Below are positions 10,005 to 21,227 of a stretch of DNA of 64,000 nt, piece after piece. The position numbers and the translations under genes are program-made. Within the stretch, counting starts at the first letter, position 1, and each line of letters begins with the position of its first letter. The stretch is taken from the NCBI GenBank assembly GCA_018806915.1, contig JAGKQI010000074.1:124001-188000 (forward strand), read 5' to 3'. This DNA comes from Phytophthora colocasiae (Eukaryota; Oomycota; Peronosporomycetes; Peronosporales; Peronosporaceae). Under the pieces are notes generated by a model. It was not told the origin of the DNA, did no database searches, and saw only the letters and a list, made by a program, of their open reading frames with translations.

Positions 10005-12104
10005 TTATCCCGTCTGGAGGCTGAAGATGATCCCATTGCCGTAGTGTTCGAGTGGGAAGCCCAAGATCATGAGGGTGAGGGTGAGGAATTTGTTCTGAAT
10101 GAGAATACGCTGCGACCATAACACGAACGCCAGTTGCTGAATCCCAGAGACCCCCAGGCGCCGAGAGATGAGCACCAAATACACGACCATAAATGCCATT
10201 TCCAAGCTGGCGAGCAGGATCAAGTGGAAGAGTATCGCGTCGATGTCTGCAAATGTCGTGATAGTTTTCATTGTGGCGAAATATTTCCGATTAGGCATCC
10301 AAAACACCAGTGAAAGATAAATCCCTGCAAAATAAATAAATAAAAAACTGGTAAGTACCTGCTAACAGAAGACAGGAATCGTAGTCTTCTAACCTAAAAA
10401 CGTACCGTAGAACGTCAAGACGAAGATTGTGATGTAGGATCGCAGCAGAATAATCTCCGTCTGATGTAAGGCGGTCGTGAGATTGCGAATAAATGCTTCA
10501 CTTCGATGAATTTGATCTCCTCGTGTCGATAGCTTCGATGGAAATGTTTGCGCTCGTATAGCATCAGGTACGAGAGGGAGCTGAGCTAGACCCAACTGGA
10601 TTTGAGTCTTCTTTGATAGTGATGTTGTACTTTTCAGACTTCGGTGGTCGATTCCTTTGTGGGGAAATACACTGCATTGTTGAGACGTGGATCGTGGTGA
10701 TTCCTGTAAAATGTTGAGGCACTTTGTCGTGAATTCATCGCGCTGGTAACCAGGATACTTGGATATCACTCTCGATGGAGTTTTCTGGTGTAACGATCTA
10801 AATACTACTTTATCATCTGCCAGTTGTAGAGCTGCAGACACTTGATCCATTTGCAGCAGAGTTGAATCAGTAGTAAATGGAGCTTTTGACTGTCTTAGAG
10901 CCTTAGCATCCTTGGTAATATCGCGACAGTTGAGCAACATCTGCAAAATATTCATGAGAACGAGAGCCACGAGCGTTTCAAGCGATTTAGCGTTCTGTAG
11001 ACACATGACCGTAAAGAGAATATGGTACAAGTGGCTGACACTGCACGCAGTAGCGCCAACGAGATCCAGATCTTCTTTTAAAATGCCCCAAACAATTTGA
11101 CGCGTGAGTCTCTTGAGTACAGGGAGTAACAGGGATAACCAGATCTGCTGCGTGGATTTAAGAGCCATAAAGATGGTCGTGAAGACTGGATACATGAGAA
11201 TTGGGATGACATCCACTGCCGCCCATTGATTGATTTTTTCAATTCGGACCTTAGTATCCGGCGTCTTTATGAAATAGGCATTGAGAAGTGCTCCAACGAC
11301 ACCCAACGGGGCGGATGGGACAAATTGGGCAAAAGGAACAGGAAAAACACCCGCAATGGTGGAAATCAGCGCATTAGAGCCGATCGTAACAACTGCCATC
11401 ACGGAAGTGTATCCAGCAATGAGCCTCCAGGAGCGGGGTAGCTGAGGTACACAGTTGAATTTTACCAATAGCGGCATTATTGACACAACTATTCCAGCTA
11501 GAAAGTGTCGAATCTGAAAGCACAAAGACCCTTTAAACCCAGAATGTGGATCAGCTAATGGAATACAGTATAGAGATTAGCATGTGCGCCTATAGTTTAG
11601 AACACACAATAAATCTCCATTTTGCTTTTTTTCAGCTAATGGAATACAGTTTAGAGATTAGCATGTGCGCCTATAGTTTAGAACACATAATAAATCTCCA
11701 TTTTGCTTTTTTTTTTCATTGGTTGCCCTTTCCAAGAAATCTACCACAGATACGTCGTTTGCATCAGTCGGGCGTGCTATCTTGGGTGCGGCACTTTTCA
11801 AAAAGCTTTCAGTGGAGCAGCAGCTAAAAATTTTGAGTGCGCCTATAGTTAATAGCAGCACTGTACTCTCAACCAATAGATTCAAGAGAATACAAGGAAC
11901 TGGAGTCACGAACAGGATCAATACCAGTCGTGAAGCCGTCGTGTCTTCCTGGAACTTGTGGAATGAATCGAGTTTCCCTATCGTGTACTCTCCTGGAAGG
12001 CGTCCCGCAATACTTATAGCCCATCGAACTATTAATCGAAGTAGGCGAACGCTCCTTCGAGGTGGTACGTGAGCCAACTCGATATCAGCAGATGTAGGAG
12101 CCAT
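10005..12104 (-). CDS. Multi-pass membrane protein, expanded oomycete family, copy A
   Basis: The exon model is 12104-11867, 11554-10406 and 10324-10005, 1,707 nt in total, giving 568 residues. The product starts MAPTSADIEL, followed by the family hallmark GRLPGEYTIGKLDSF. Repeated hydrophobic helices come next (LVLILFVTPVPCILLNLL, PVPFAQFVPSAPLGVVGALL, WLSLLLPVLKRL), then a loop with LHQKTPSRVISKYPGYQ, and final helices after a conserved intron (HQTEIILLRSYITIFVL|FYG). It shares this architecture with genes at 32122-34012 and 40088-41880 and the pseudogene at 15735-17165. Function is unknown. The first intron (11866-11555) is an insertion absent from the other copies; if it is not spliced the gene is broken. 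Confidence 0.7.
11552..11713. repeat. 81-bp tandem duplication inside copy A insertion
   Basis: Two copies with a period of 81 bp (starts at 11552 and 11633) differ at only a few positions. Each includes the CAGCTAATGGAATACAG that on the minus strand encodes the conserved IPLA residues of the family, plus CTATAGGCGCAC on the minus strand. The latter also occurs at the far side of the insertion, near 11845. Confidence 0.85.
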
Positions 12105-12199
12105 CAAAAATTGACACGTGCTGGTCGAAGATAAGAATAACAAGTTCTCCGCAAAATATATATGTTTATCCCATAGCCATTTTCAACAAAATGCTGGTT

Positions 12200-13016
12200 C
12201 CAACTCTGCTGTCCGTGGCGTTAGTCTTCCGCTCAAGACCAGAGTTCGACTCTATCACCCCTCCGTCTCCAATCAATACTTTCTTAAAGTTGGAAGGCAA
12301 GTAGAAGAAAAACGGGACCCCAAAAGACGACGCCATATAGGTTATTGGTTTGAACCGCCAGTTGCGGCAGGGTGCACTACAGCAGCGATGGATGTTGCTG
12401 CTGCTCACCACTTGAATGTTGTTCAGTGGCTTCATTTGAATTGTTCACAAGGATGCACTACAGCTGCCCAATATGGTCATTGTGAAATGGCTACATGAAT
12501 GGAGCTTCGGCTAGAGGCCACTTGCACGTGGTCAAGTGGCTACATGATCACACAAGTGAGGGCTGCACGACAGTCGCCATGGATGCTGCAGCAACTGGGG
12601 GGCCATTTCGAAATCGGACGGAAGGTTGCACGGTTGCTGCAATGGATGGCGCTGCTACTGGTAACCATCTCGACATTGTGAAATGGCTACACAAACGTCG
12701 AGCGAAGTGTAGAACGGTGGCAATGGATGGAGCAGCTCATGGTGGCTACCTGCGTGTTCTTCGGTGGTTGTTCAAGAATCGGAAGGAAGGTTTAAGCTTT
12801 GCGTAATGCAACACACAACAACCAGTTTGAAACGGCGCTGATCCTGCTCAGCATCGCTCAACAAGGGCTTGCAAAGGAAATTGAAATCATGGATGCTGAG
12901 CAATCGGAAGTCTGGGTCGCTGAGCGTTATGTCAAGATGGCAAAGAGATTTTGGACCTGGGACGCCTACATAACCTCAATTTACAACTCGTCTTCGTATT
13001 GTGGTTCAAGGAGTTA
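12200..13016 (+). pseudogene. Ankyrin-repeat pseudogene with internal deletion
   Basis: The 5' end (LLSVALVFRSRPEFDSIT) matches the start of the intact ankyrin gene at 13215. It then jumps directly to a region equivalent to about residue 460 of that gene (RDPKRRR...GYWFEPPV), so about 1.2 kb of the middle is missing. Stop codons and frame changes near 12498 and 12805 break the remaining repeats. The C-terminal helix LAKEIEIMDAEQSE is still recognisable. Confidence 0.75.
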
Positions 13017-13214
13017 AAACGTTTTGATTAGATAGTCGCTCATTAAAGCTTCTGACAAGTTCTATTAGTGCGGAAAACCTCTCGTCCTCAGAATCTTAAG
13101 TCAGGTATCATCTGTACAACCTGTGCGGTAAGAAACAGTAAAAAAAAAAAACACTCAAGAAATATTCCGAATGCCATTTCCAATCTTGCGTCTTGAGCAT
13201 CAAGTTCATTTCAA

Positions 13215-15365
13215 ATGGATCAACAACCTCTGCTGTCTGTGGCTTTCGTCTTCCGTTCAAGACCAGAGTTCGACTCCATCACCCATGTCATCCACTCCGT
13301 CTCCACCTACGTCGACTCTTCCGTGGAGAAACCACTGTACAAGGCTTGCAAGTTCAATTCGGTGACTCTACTGAACCGTATTTGGTCCAGTACAGTTGAT
13401 CTGGAGCCCAATGGACGGGGTCTCTGGTCTGTGAGGAAGCTGCTTCGAGAGATCAAATTGTATGGGAAGTTCCAGTTCACCTTGTGTCTACTGGAGGCTG
13501 CCAAACTCAACAGTGTGGACATCGCTCGGTGGCTTTTTGATCGCTTCCCGTACGGTGTTCGCCGTAACGTGATCTACGAGGCTACAAAGGCTGGATCACT
13601 GGAGATTCTTCAGTTCTTTCGAGCAAATGGTACGACGATAAGGTTAAGAGAGGACGATATGTATTGTGTTAACGGAGGATGGAACGAGGAGAGGGAGGAC
13701 TGGAAGAGAGGCAGGTACATTCACTTTGGCGGCCTCGATGCTGCTGAAGCCGCATTGGCTGGACATAACGACGTGGTCAAGTGGCTCTACGAGGGGTACA
13801 GGGAGACGGATGAGAATCGGGATGACATCGGCACTCTGACTGAAGCCTTTGGTGTTGGAAATCTGGAGCTAGCAAACTGGGTAATGGGAAATGGTGGAAT
13901 TGGGATGGAAATTGACATTAACTTAGTACTGCATAAAGCTGCTGCAGCTGGTCACGTGGTATCTCTGCAGTGGTTCCAGGACCATGACGTCTACACGGAG
14001 CTCGACAGCGGGGCATTGATTCTCGCAGCGGAAGCTGGACAGCTGGAGGTGGTGCAGTGGATGCTCGACCGCGATCAAAACGACGATAAGCTCAACAACG
14101 AGGACGATACTGGCGCCATGAATGATCCTGGAAAACGCTGTAAGTTCCTCACATGCCTGGGTGGGGAAGCAAGTCTAGCTATCCATACTGCTGCCGTTAA
14201 TGGACATTTGAAGATTGCGAAACTTCTGCACGCCAAGATCGACAAGCCGCGCAACGAAGAAGAAAAGGATACTGAGGTGCGTAGACAAATCCAGCAGTCA
14301 AATGAACTATCGAGAGGCTACGAACGAGACTGCAGTCCTAAGGAATCTATCAGGGAAGTATCGGGGGAGACGATGATGTTGGCTGCGGAAAGAGGCTTTC
14401 TGGATGTGGTCAAGTGGCTCTACACTCAGTATCATGCTGATCCAATGAATCTGTTCTGGGTTTGTGGTCAATTGGATGAAAACGGGTTCAGCACAACGAT
14501 TGATGCCAATAGTGATCTTCAGTCGGCATTTTGCAGTGTTGTTGATGCAGCAGCGGGCAATGGACATCTGGAGATCGTGCAGTATTTGCTTCAAGTCGGA
14601 GGGCACGAAGGAGAAGAACGGACTCCCAAAAGACGATGCCTACGTTCTTGGCTGGAAATGCCAGTCAAGGCAGGTTTCACTACAGCAGCGATGGATATTG
14701 CTGCAGCGCACGGTCACTTGGGTATTGTTCAGTGGCTTCATGCGAACTGCTCACAGGGCTGTACTACAGCTGCAATGGATCTTGCTGCCGAAAATGGCCA
14801 CTTGGAGATTGTGAAGTGGCTACATGCGAATCGAAAGGAAGGATGCACCGTTGACGCAATGAATAAAGCAGCGATTGGTGGTCACTTAGATGTGATCAAG
14901 TGGCTGCACGAGCACACAAGTGAGGGCTGCACGACAGACGCCATGGATAACGCAGCAGATGGAGAGCACTTCGAACTGTTGAGATGGCTACATGAGAACC
15001 GAACAGAAGGTTTCACGGCTACTGCAATGGACAGCGTTGCTGGCCATGGTAATTTCGACATGGTCAAATGGCTACACAATCATGGAGCGGAATGCACGAC
15101 GGAGGCAATGGATAGAGCGGCTAATCGTGGTCATTTGCGTGTTCTTTGGTGGTTGTTTGAGAATCGGAAGGAAGGTTTCACCAGCAAAGCTATGCAGGAC
15201 AAAACACGGTATGAACATTTTGAAACGGCGCTGATCCTGCACAACATTGCTCAACAAGGGCTGGCAAAGGAAATTGAAATCATGGATACCGAGCAGTCAG
15301 ATGGCTGGATCGCTCAGCAGTATCTCCAGATGGCTAAAAAGTTTCGGATCCGGGACTTTCTGTGA
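13215..15365 (+). CDS. Large ankyrin-repeat protein
   Basis: A single exon of 716 residues starts at an ATG at 13215 (MDQQPLLSVAFVFRSRPEFD). After a 100-residue N-terminal region come many degenerate ankyrin units. The last seven are regular and carry the oomycete pattern GHLxIVxWLHxNxxEGCTTxAMDxAA (residues of about 485-670). The tail is LAKEIEIMDTEQSDGW. It has no kinase, signal peptide or membrane segment, so it is probably a cytoplasmic interaction scaffold. This type forms large, fast-turnover families in Phytophthora, consistent with the deleted copy directly upstream. Confidence 0.85.
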   Translation: MDQQPLLSVAFVFRSRPEFDSITHVIHSVSTYVDSSVEKPLYKACKFNSVTLLNRIWSSTVDLEPNGRGLWSVRKLLREIKLYGKFQFTLCLLEAAKLNSVDIARWLFDRFPYGVRRNVIYEATKAGSLEILQFFRANGTTIRLREDDMYCVNGGWNEEREDWKRGRYIHFGGLDAAEAALAGHNDVVKWLYEGYRETDENRDDIGTLTEAFGVGNLELANWVMGNGGIGMEIDINLVLHKAAAAGHVVSLQWFQDHDVYTELDSGALILAAEAGQLEVVQWMLDRDQNDDKLNNEDDTGAMNDPGKRCKFLTCLGGEASLAIHTAAVNGHLKIAKLLHAKIDKPRNEEEKDTEVRRQIQQSNELSRGYERDCSPKESIREVSGETMMLAAERGFLDVVKWLYTQYHADPMNLFWVCGQLDENGFSTTIDANSDLQSAFCSVVDAAAGNGHLEIVQYLLQVGGHEGEERTPKRRCLRSWLEMPVKAGFTTAAMDIAAAHGHLGIVQWLHANCSQGCTTAAMDLAAENGHLEIVKWLHANRKEGCTVDAMNKAAIGGHLDVIKWLHEHTSEGCTTDAMDNAADGEHFELLRWLHENRTEGFTATAMDSVAGHGNFDMVKWLHNHGAECTTEAMDRAANRGHLRVLWWLFENRKEGFTSKAMQDKTRYEHFETALILHNIAQQGLAKEIEIMDTEQSDGWIAQQYLQMAKKFRIRDFL

Positions 15366-15734
15366 GCTCTGGAACTCATCGACATTGCCTTCGTTTCTTC
15401 ATTTCTTCGTTAAGTACAGTGTACTAACGAAGGTATCCACTACATGTGTGATCTTTTGTCAATCCGATTCGTAAAATTAAAAACAGATAGAAATGATCAC
15501 CGTCTTGAAAACACGACAGGGAGTTCTAGATGAAAACTTTATGACAGTACTACACAGCGCAGAAGTAAAAGGTGATCAATATGCCCCATTAAGTGGAGTC
15601 ACTGAGGTTCCTTTGGTTATCGCCGTTAGATTAAGCTATCCTCAAACCGACATGAAAAACAGAAAAATTCATTTTTTTAAATCGATTATGTGTTCACACT
15701 TAGTTGACAATTTTGGATAGCGTATTATCCTGTT
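15366..15734. other. Spacer without recognised feature
   Basis: AT-rich intergenic DNA follows the ankyrin gene. Only short unsupported frames are present. It ends at a short TATATGGA-type microsatellite near 15742-15762. Confidence 0.5.
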
Positions 15735-17165
15735 CTGAGTTTATATGGATATATGGATATATGATACCGTTGTCGTAGGGCTCGAGTGGGAAGCCAAGAA
15801 TCAATAGGGACAGTGAAATGAACTTGGCTTGAAGCAGAACTCGCTGGGACCAGAATATGAAAGCGAGCTCCGAGATCTCCAAACGATAGGAAATCAAGAG
15901 CAAATATGCCGCTTAGCCTCCCAGTATTAGGAGATGGACAAACGAGCTATTCACCGCTTCGACTGTCGTCATAGTCGACATAGTCGCGAAGTATTGGCGG
16001 TTGGGAAGGCAGTAAACTACAATTCCTGGGTGTCAGAAATGTTCGTAAGTAGATTTGATCCAATTTTCAATCAGCAATACTCACCGTAAACGAATTACAT
16101 ACATAAACAGGATCATCCAGGTCTGGTGCAACGCAGAGTGACGTACTCTTCCTTCGGTTTCGTGTGGTCTCCACTTGATGGAGTACGGGTTCGTGTGCAT
16201 CGATTTTGTAGCAGATTGACGCATCGATCATCCTGAAGGATCACTTCCACGAGGGTGAAACTCTGTTGAATTGATGGTGGTGACACGCCTTTGGTCAATT
16301 GACTGCGGTGTCTACTGCTCCGATGAATACTTCGATTCATAATTGAAATGGTAGTATCCTTGACTGGGTCCGTCTGTAGTAAAAGATTGTGATACCTGGA
16401 TTGAAATGACAGAGTTTGGTAATCAGGATACTTCGAAATGATTCGAGAGGGTGATTTCCGATGAACTAGAGTGGCCACTTGACGCTGAGTCGCGAGTTCT
16501 AACGCTGCAAGTACCGTGCCATTTCGTCCAATTCTCACGTCTTGGAGCTGTTTTCTAGTCGACAGTTGGGTATTATCTGGAGGGTGTTCGTCAAGACAAC
16601 AGCCACCAAAGTCTCCATTGATTCAGCGTTTTGTAGGCACATCGCAGTGAAGAGGGTATGGTACAGATGGCTGACGCTGCAGGTTGTGAGGAATACGAGA
16701 TCGAAATCGTCTCTCATCATCGATCAGATCACGTAGCTAGCAACTGCTTGATAACTGGCAGCAGTACGGACAACCACAGTTGCTGACTCGGTTTTACAGC
16801 CATGAAGACGGCAGTGAAGACTGGGCAGACACAAATCGGGACCATATCCATTGCCAGCTATTGGTCGATCTTCTCCGCTCGCTCTTTAGCATCTACTTTT
16901 CTGCAGGAAGAAGTAGCACTCCGATTCGAGCCATCGGTATTGTGGGGGCAAATTGGGTAAATGGGACTGGGAAAACGCGTGCCGTTAAGGAAATCAACAG
17001 CGATCGCCACCCCTGCCGTCGTATCCCAAAGCAGAGGACAAATCTCCATGAATTTGTTGGCAATTGAGGGATACAATTGAGTTCCAGAGCCACTGGCATC
17101 ACAGTCATAATAGTCGCTGGAAGTGGAAAGACCCCCACAAGCCCGTAACTGGATCTGCTCAAGGG
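15735..17165 (-). pseudogene. Membrane-family pseudogene, copy B
   Basis: Segments of the same family as copy A can be followed in order but in different frames: VFPVPFTQFAPTIPMARIGVL (about 16900), CSVSHLYHTLFTAMCLQNAES (about 16650), HRKSPSRIISKYPDYQ (about 16450), and a C-terminal exon ending LLILGFPLEPYDNG (about 15770). The C-terminal exon has an in-frame TAA near 15913. The N-terminal exon with GRLPGEYTI is missing altogether. Several frameshifts separate the pieces. Confidence 0.8.
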
Positions 17166-17339
17166 ATACTTTCGATCAAGAGACTGGCGAGGAAAGAGGA
17201 AGAGATCACGATAAAGACAAGAACCCTACTAAGAAGAAGAAATTATTTGATTAACTACTGTAGATAGGTGCACAACTCTTTGGACTAACCTGCAACGATC
17301 TCAAGCTAATTCAATAGCTGTAGATACCGGTATCTACCC

Positions 17340-18085
17340 TTGACTGATGGCAACCCAAATTTGGGGCATTCGTTCCGAATGGATATCAATCGGTAGTTCA
17401 AAGCCTAACTGTTGAATCAGTATCGTGATAGTTTGTTGGGCGACATAAAGGAACAGCGGAGCGTCATCTTCGTGCGGGTACGATTTGTCCGGCCCATTGC
17501 GCGGCGGTTAGGTTCGCAGGAGTAATGTAGAAGGCGGCGTTGCAACGTTTATTGTCCGGTCGAGTTGTAAAGGTATCCGAACGTGAAGATGTTGTACGAT
17601 GTCTACCACGGAGTAGAGTTGCAGAAGGAAACTGGGAGTAATGGTTCCGTGGTGAGGAGACCCGTGCTTTTGGAGCGATCTACGTTACGAAGTCTGGCAA
17701 TGATCTCACCGAATTCCTCGGTGAGATGCACTCCCGTCCCAAATTGAGCGAAGTTTGGAGTCCACTCTGACACAGGTTCAATCTGCACGCCGCTAACGTT
17801 GAACCACCAGTTCTCGGTGCCCGAAACACGCACCATGTCATCAGCGTTAGAGTTACTACTAGTGCTTGTAGAGTTGGTGGAATTGTTGCGAACCAGCTGC
17901 TGTTGAAGCAGGTTTCGGACCGTGGAGGTCACAGTTGAGCTCATCCGCATGCTGGTAAATAAACTGATCCTGTATGACGACTGGATATTCGCCACATTTG
18001 GCAGTAGTGCCTTTGTTTTCTGATAGTAAATGTCATTTCGAAGTCTCCATGTGGCATGAAAAGTAACTGCAACGTGGATTCTTAA
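17340..18085 (-). pseudogene. Reverse-transcriptase-type retroelement relic, 3' part
   Basis: A minus-strand frame is open from the TTAA at 18082 leftward (RIHVAVTFHATWRLRNDIYY), continuing to a stop at about 17603. Further coding-like sequence in other frames extends to about 17345 (FLYVAQQTITILIQQLGFEL). WRLRND following a zinc-knuckle is characteristic of the region after RT in LINE-like elements. Its upstream half lies at 23443-23800 on the other side of E2 and E3, and the frame is continuous across the shared TTAA. Several frameshifts make it inactive. Confidence 0.55.
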
Positions 18086-18094
18086 CCCCCCCAG

Positions 18095-18142
18095 CCTGTA
18101 TTAGCCACGATAAGAAAAGGGTCTTATCGTGTCTAATACAGG
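18095..18142. repeat. 48-nt terminal hairpin of E2
   Basis: CCTGTATTAG-C-CACGATAAGA pairs with TCTTATCGTG-T-CTAATACAGG around a six-base loop. The arms are 21 nt with one mismatch. It begins nine bases inside the left end of E2. Confidence 0.85.
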
Positions 18143-18391
18143 ATAAGGAATTTAGACTTGGTTTTTGTAAGGATGCATACAAATTTCCCGTCAACTAGGG
18201 GAAGGTGATGTGTGTGCAGACGGGCGATCATGTGCAGAAAAGCTGGGCACGTGTACATGGGACGGATTTTCAAAATATTAGCTGAGAGAGGTAACGGGAA
18301 GCGCGCCAAGTACCTCTATTAGAACGTAAAGGTTTTTGGCACGCCAGACCAGACTGTTGGCTGTCATTCGAGATTTTGCGGGGAGAGAGAG

Positions 18392-20191
18392 ATGTCGGCG
18401 TTTCGCCGTCGGTGGTCGGAGCTGTTCAAGGAAGGATGGTCGTCAAAGCGACCGCGGGAGCTCGAGGCCGAGCGCACGTATTGCCACCCTCTGGACGAGC
18501 TCGACAAAGGTATTCTGCAGCGTTTAGAGCTGAATGTGCTGATTTCTGACCACTATTGTGTTTATGCAGCCGATTTGGAGCGCCAGGAAGCAGAGAAGAC
18601 CACAGAGCAGCCCTCAAACAGCAAAACTCGTGGTGGAAGTGACGGTAATGCGTGTGATTTATGCTGTCACGCGTCCAAATACTAACAATCCCGATATTCT
18701 AGATGTCGGACAACGCCTGGCATCGACTCACTCAACGAATCACACTACCGAGCTGGGACACCGAGGACAAGAGTCGGCTGGTTTCGAAGACCAAGGTATA
18801 ATTTTCATTCCTACTTATCAAGTACGATACATGTTAACATATTTCTTGTATCGTGTACGGCACCATCGGTTAGCCCTGCCGTTCTTCTCCTATCGCAACG
18901 CAAGCACCGGTAAGCAATGGTACGCGCGCTATTGATTACGTGATGTTCGAGACATAGTTTTCACGGATGTGTTTGTTTAGCTGTGGTTACAGGTAACCTT
19001 ACGCAAGACCCACGCAACTTGGATGCAGCCTTTGCAGAAGTTGCTTCCGACGACGATACGGAGACACGAATGGGCCCCACATCACCTCATATATCGAACA
19101 GTGATAGTGGCAGCGACTCCGCTTTTGCAAGCGCAGAAGAGTCTGCTGAAGACTTCGAGTCTGTAGAATCCCACGTCAACAGGTTTGATATCGTGTCTGA
19201 TACAAGTTTAGTGTATACGATAACAATTTCTAACCTGTATTATATCAGCAGATATCAACGTCACAAAGGCTGGTAGCTTGTTGCCAGACTACGCCGCGTT
19301 AGAGTCGGAGGGAGAGAACGATGACGGGTTCAGTAATAAACAAGACGTGGAGTTTGGAGCTCAGCTGCCTTTTCCCTATATGGAAGGCCCATACGAGGCC
19401 CGCCAACCACATGCAATGCAAGACGACTACCCGGACCTTTTTGATGGTTTATACGGTCCCAGTGAGGAAGCTTTGGCCGCCGCCACTAGCCCCGTGAATG
19501 CACTGTTCTACTTCATGATACCGCGTATGTGGGAAGATATTGCTACTACCATGATACCGGATACAAACCACCCCCTATCATGGCTTTCGGCGAAGCTATG
19601 TTACCGTCAAGATCGTCGTTCAACCGTATGCGAGTGTATATGAAGGGCAAGCCGCACAAATACGGTACTAAGCTGTTTATGCTGTGCTGTTCGTACACTG
19701 CTTACTGCATTCGGAAGGTACACGGGCGTGTCTGCTGACACGCTCGTTTTTTTTTTTTTTGACAACTAAAGTCTGTTATCGTGTCTAATACTGATACGTG
19801 TTCCTGCTATCTTGTATGGTACAGGTTTGAAGCTTACTTAGGTAAAGCAGGAACAATAAACGGCGTATCACTGCGTGAAGAGATAACTGGTCCTGTGGCG
19901 GTAGTGCGCAATCTGCGTACGGCTTTTGGAAACGAGCGGCCTAACACAATGCGACTCATCGTCATGGATCGCTTCTACACTTCCATCCCGCTAGCGTTGG
20001 AGCTACTTACTATGGTGTACTATAGCGTTGGGACCGTGGTGACAGGTCGGAAAGGTCTGGACGCTCAAGTTGTGCCTGACAAGAACAAGAAGAAGATAGT
20101 ACGCGTGCGGGTGACGGACGGTCGGGAAGTGTCTGACAACGATGGGACGCCACGACGCCGTCGAGTGGCTGCAGATGCCAGCAATCCCTGA
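18392..20191 (+). pseudogene. piggyBac transposase remnant of E2
   Basis: The ATG is at 18392 (MSAFRRRWSELFKEGW). Introns can be placed at about 18507-18560, 18645-18702, 19182-19252 and 19717-19825. The acidic N-terminal region and YPDLFDGLYGPSEEAL are present. Most of the region between MWEDIATT and the first catalytic motif is deleted near 19545 and the frame changes, and homology resumes at AFGEAMLPSRSS, KPHKYGTKLFMLCC and, after an intron, VAVVRNL and IVMDRFYTS. The final third, with the third catalytic Asp and the zinc domain, is missing. In addition the first motif reads FGEA where the family has FDEA, so the first catalytic Asp is lost too. Confidence 0.75.
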
Positions 20192-20779
20192 ATGCTGGCG
20201 GGAGAAGGTGGTCACGCCATCAACGATTGCTGGAAGCGTAGAGATTTTGACTTGGTTTGAATATACGCATTGAGCACTGATTTGTGAGTCTAAATATCGA
20301 CAAAAATAGCAATGTCTCTTTCACATGAGCGCATGGTCTCTATTTCTACTGACATTTCTCTCGCCGCTCTGGACATGATAGATCGCACATACCCTGTATA
20401 ATGTCCATTCACCGCACATGATAAGAACATCGGGACACGATAGCAACGCTGCCCACATCAAGGGGTGGGGGTTCGCATGAGTTTTGTAACCGGACAGGAT
20501 AAGTTTTATCTTTGATTTAGTAGCAAAACCCTACCCCTTCTATACACGATAGTTCAGTCGATGGGCGCAAATTTTTTCCTTCGGGCTGGGGGGGGTTAAC
20601 CCTTTTACTACCAGAAAAAAATTGCGGGTCCGCTCCGGACCTATTATTTGACCAATAGATTTGTAGTACTAGCAAAAAATTAGCCTATCCGAGTACAGAT
20701 TTAGGCAACGTGGAGCTCACATTTGACCGTGGTGTATTTCACGGTACTGCATCAAATTTCAAATTTCAAACAAACACGA

Positions 20780-21227
20780 ATGAGCAACATCGCGCCATCC
20801 CGACCTCCGCAACCATGCAGATACTGCGGTGACGCGCCCTGTGAATGGACTTTGTATGGAAGAGAAATCATTGGAAGCGCTCTGCGGATGCTGAGGTACA
20901 AGAGCAAAAACCTCATGCCTCGCAGGATCACGAAGGCGTTGCATCAACTTTATTTCTACAAAAAGCATGGGTCTCTATGCAAGACAAGGGATATTGAGCT
21001 TCCTCTGTGTGTCCTGAAGCAAAAAACTCACTTGGACGACACTATGAGGTATTATATTCACGCATTTCATCTACATCTACGGTAATTCAAGCTGATCTAA
21101 GTATGTTATCGTCTTGTTCTTCTTCAGGCGTGTTTGTACGAGGGAATCTCCGGAGGCTGCAGTACAAACGGCGTCTAGAGCTGACCGGACGTTGGGACAG
21201 GAGGATGTCAGTGCCTCTCGGAAGTGA
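20780..21227 (+). CDS. Second gene of E3, small zinc-motif protein antisense to transposase 3' end
   Basis: The ATG at 20780 opens a frame with PCRYCGDAPCEWTLYG, a Cys pair suggestive of metal binding, then a basic helical region (LRMLRYKSKNLMPRRITKAL). A 46-nt GT-AG intron (21082-21127) joins in phase to a second exon ending at the TGA at 21225-21227, for about 133 residues. It is convergent with the transposase gene and overlaps its last 150 nt. No family is recognised. An accessory factor for transposition is one possibility; a captured host fragment is another. Confidence 0.5.

Larger units (their letters stand above)
18086..20595 (+). mobile_element. piggyBac-like transposon E2, internally deleted
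   Basis: TTAA lies at 18082-18085 and 20596-20599. The ends are CCCCCCCAGCCTG on the left and, reverse-complemented, CCCCCCCCAGCCCG on the right. The element is 2.5 kb and carries a defective transposase on the plus strand. Motifs of the form TATCGTGTCTAATAC recur at 18127, about 19188 and about 19786, and ACACGATAG occurs near the right side (about 20434 and 20542). The right TTAA is also the left TTAA of element E3. Confidence 0.75.
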
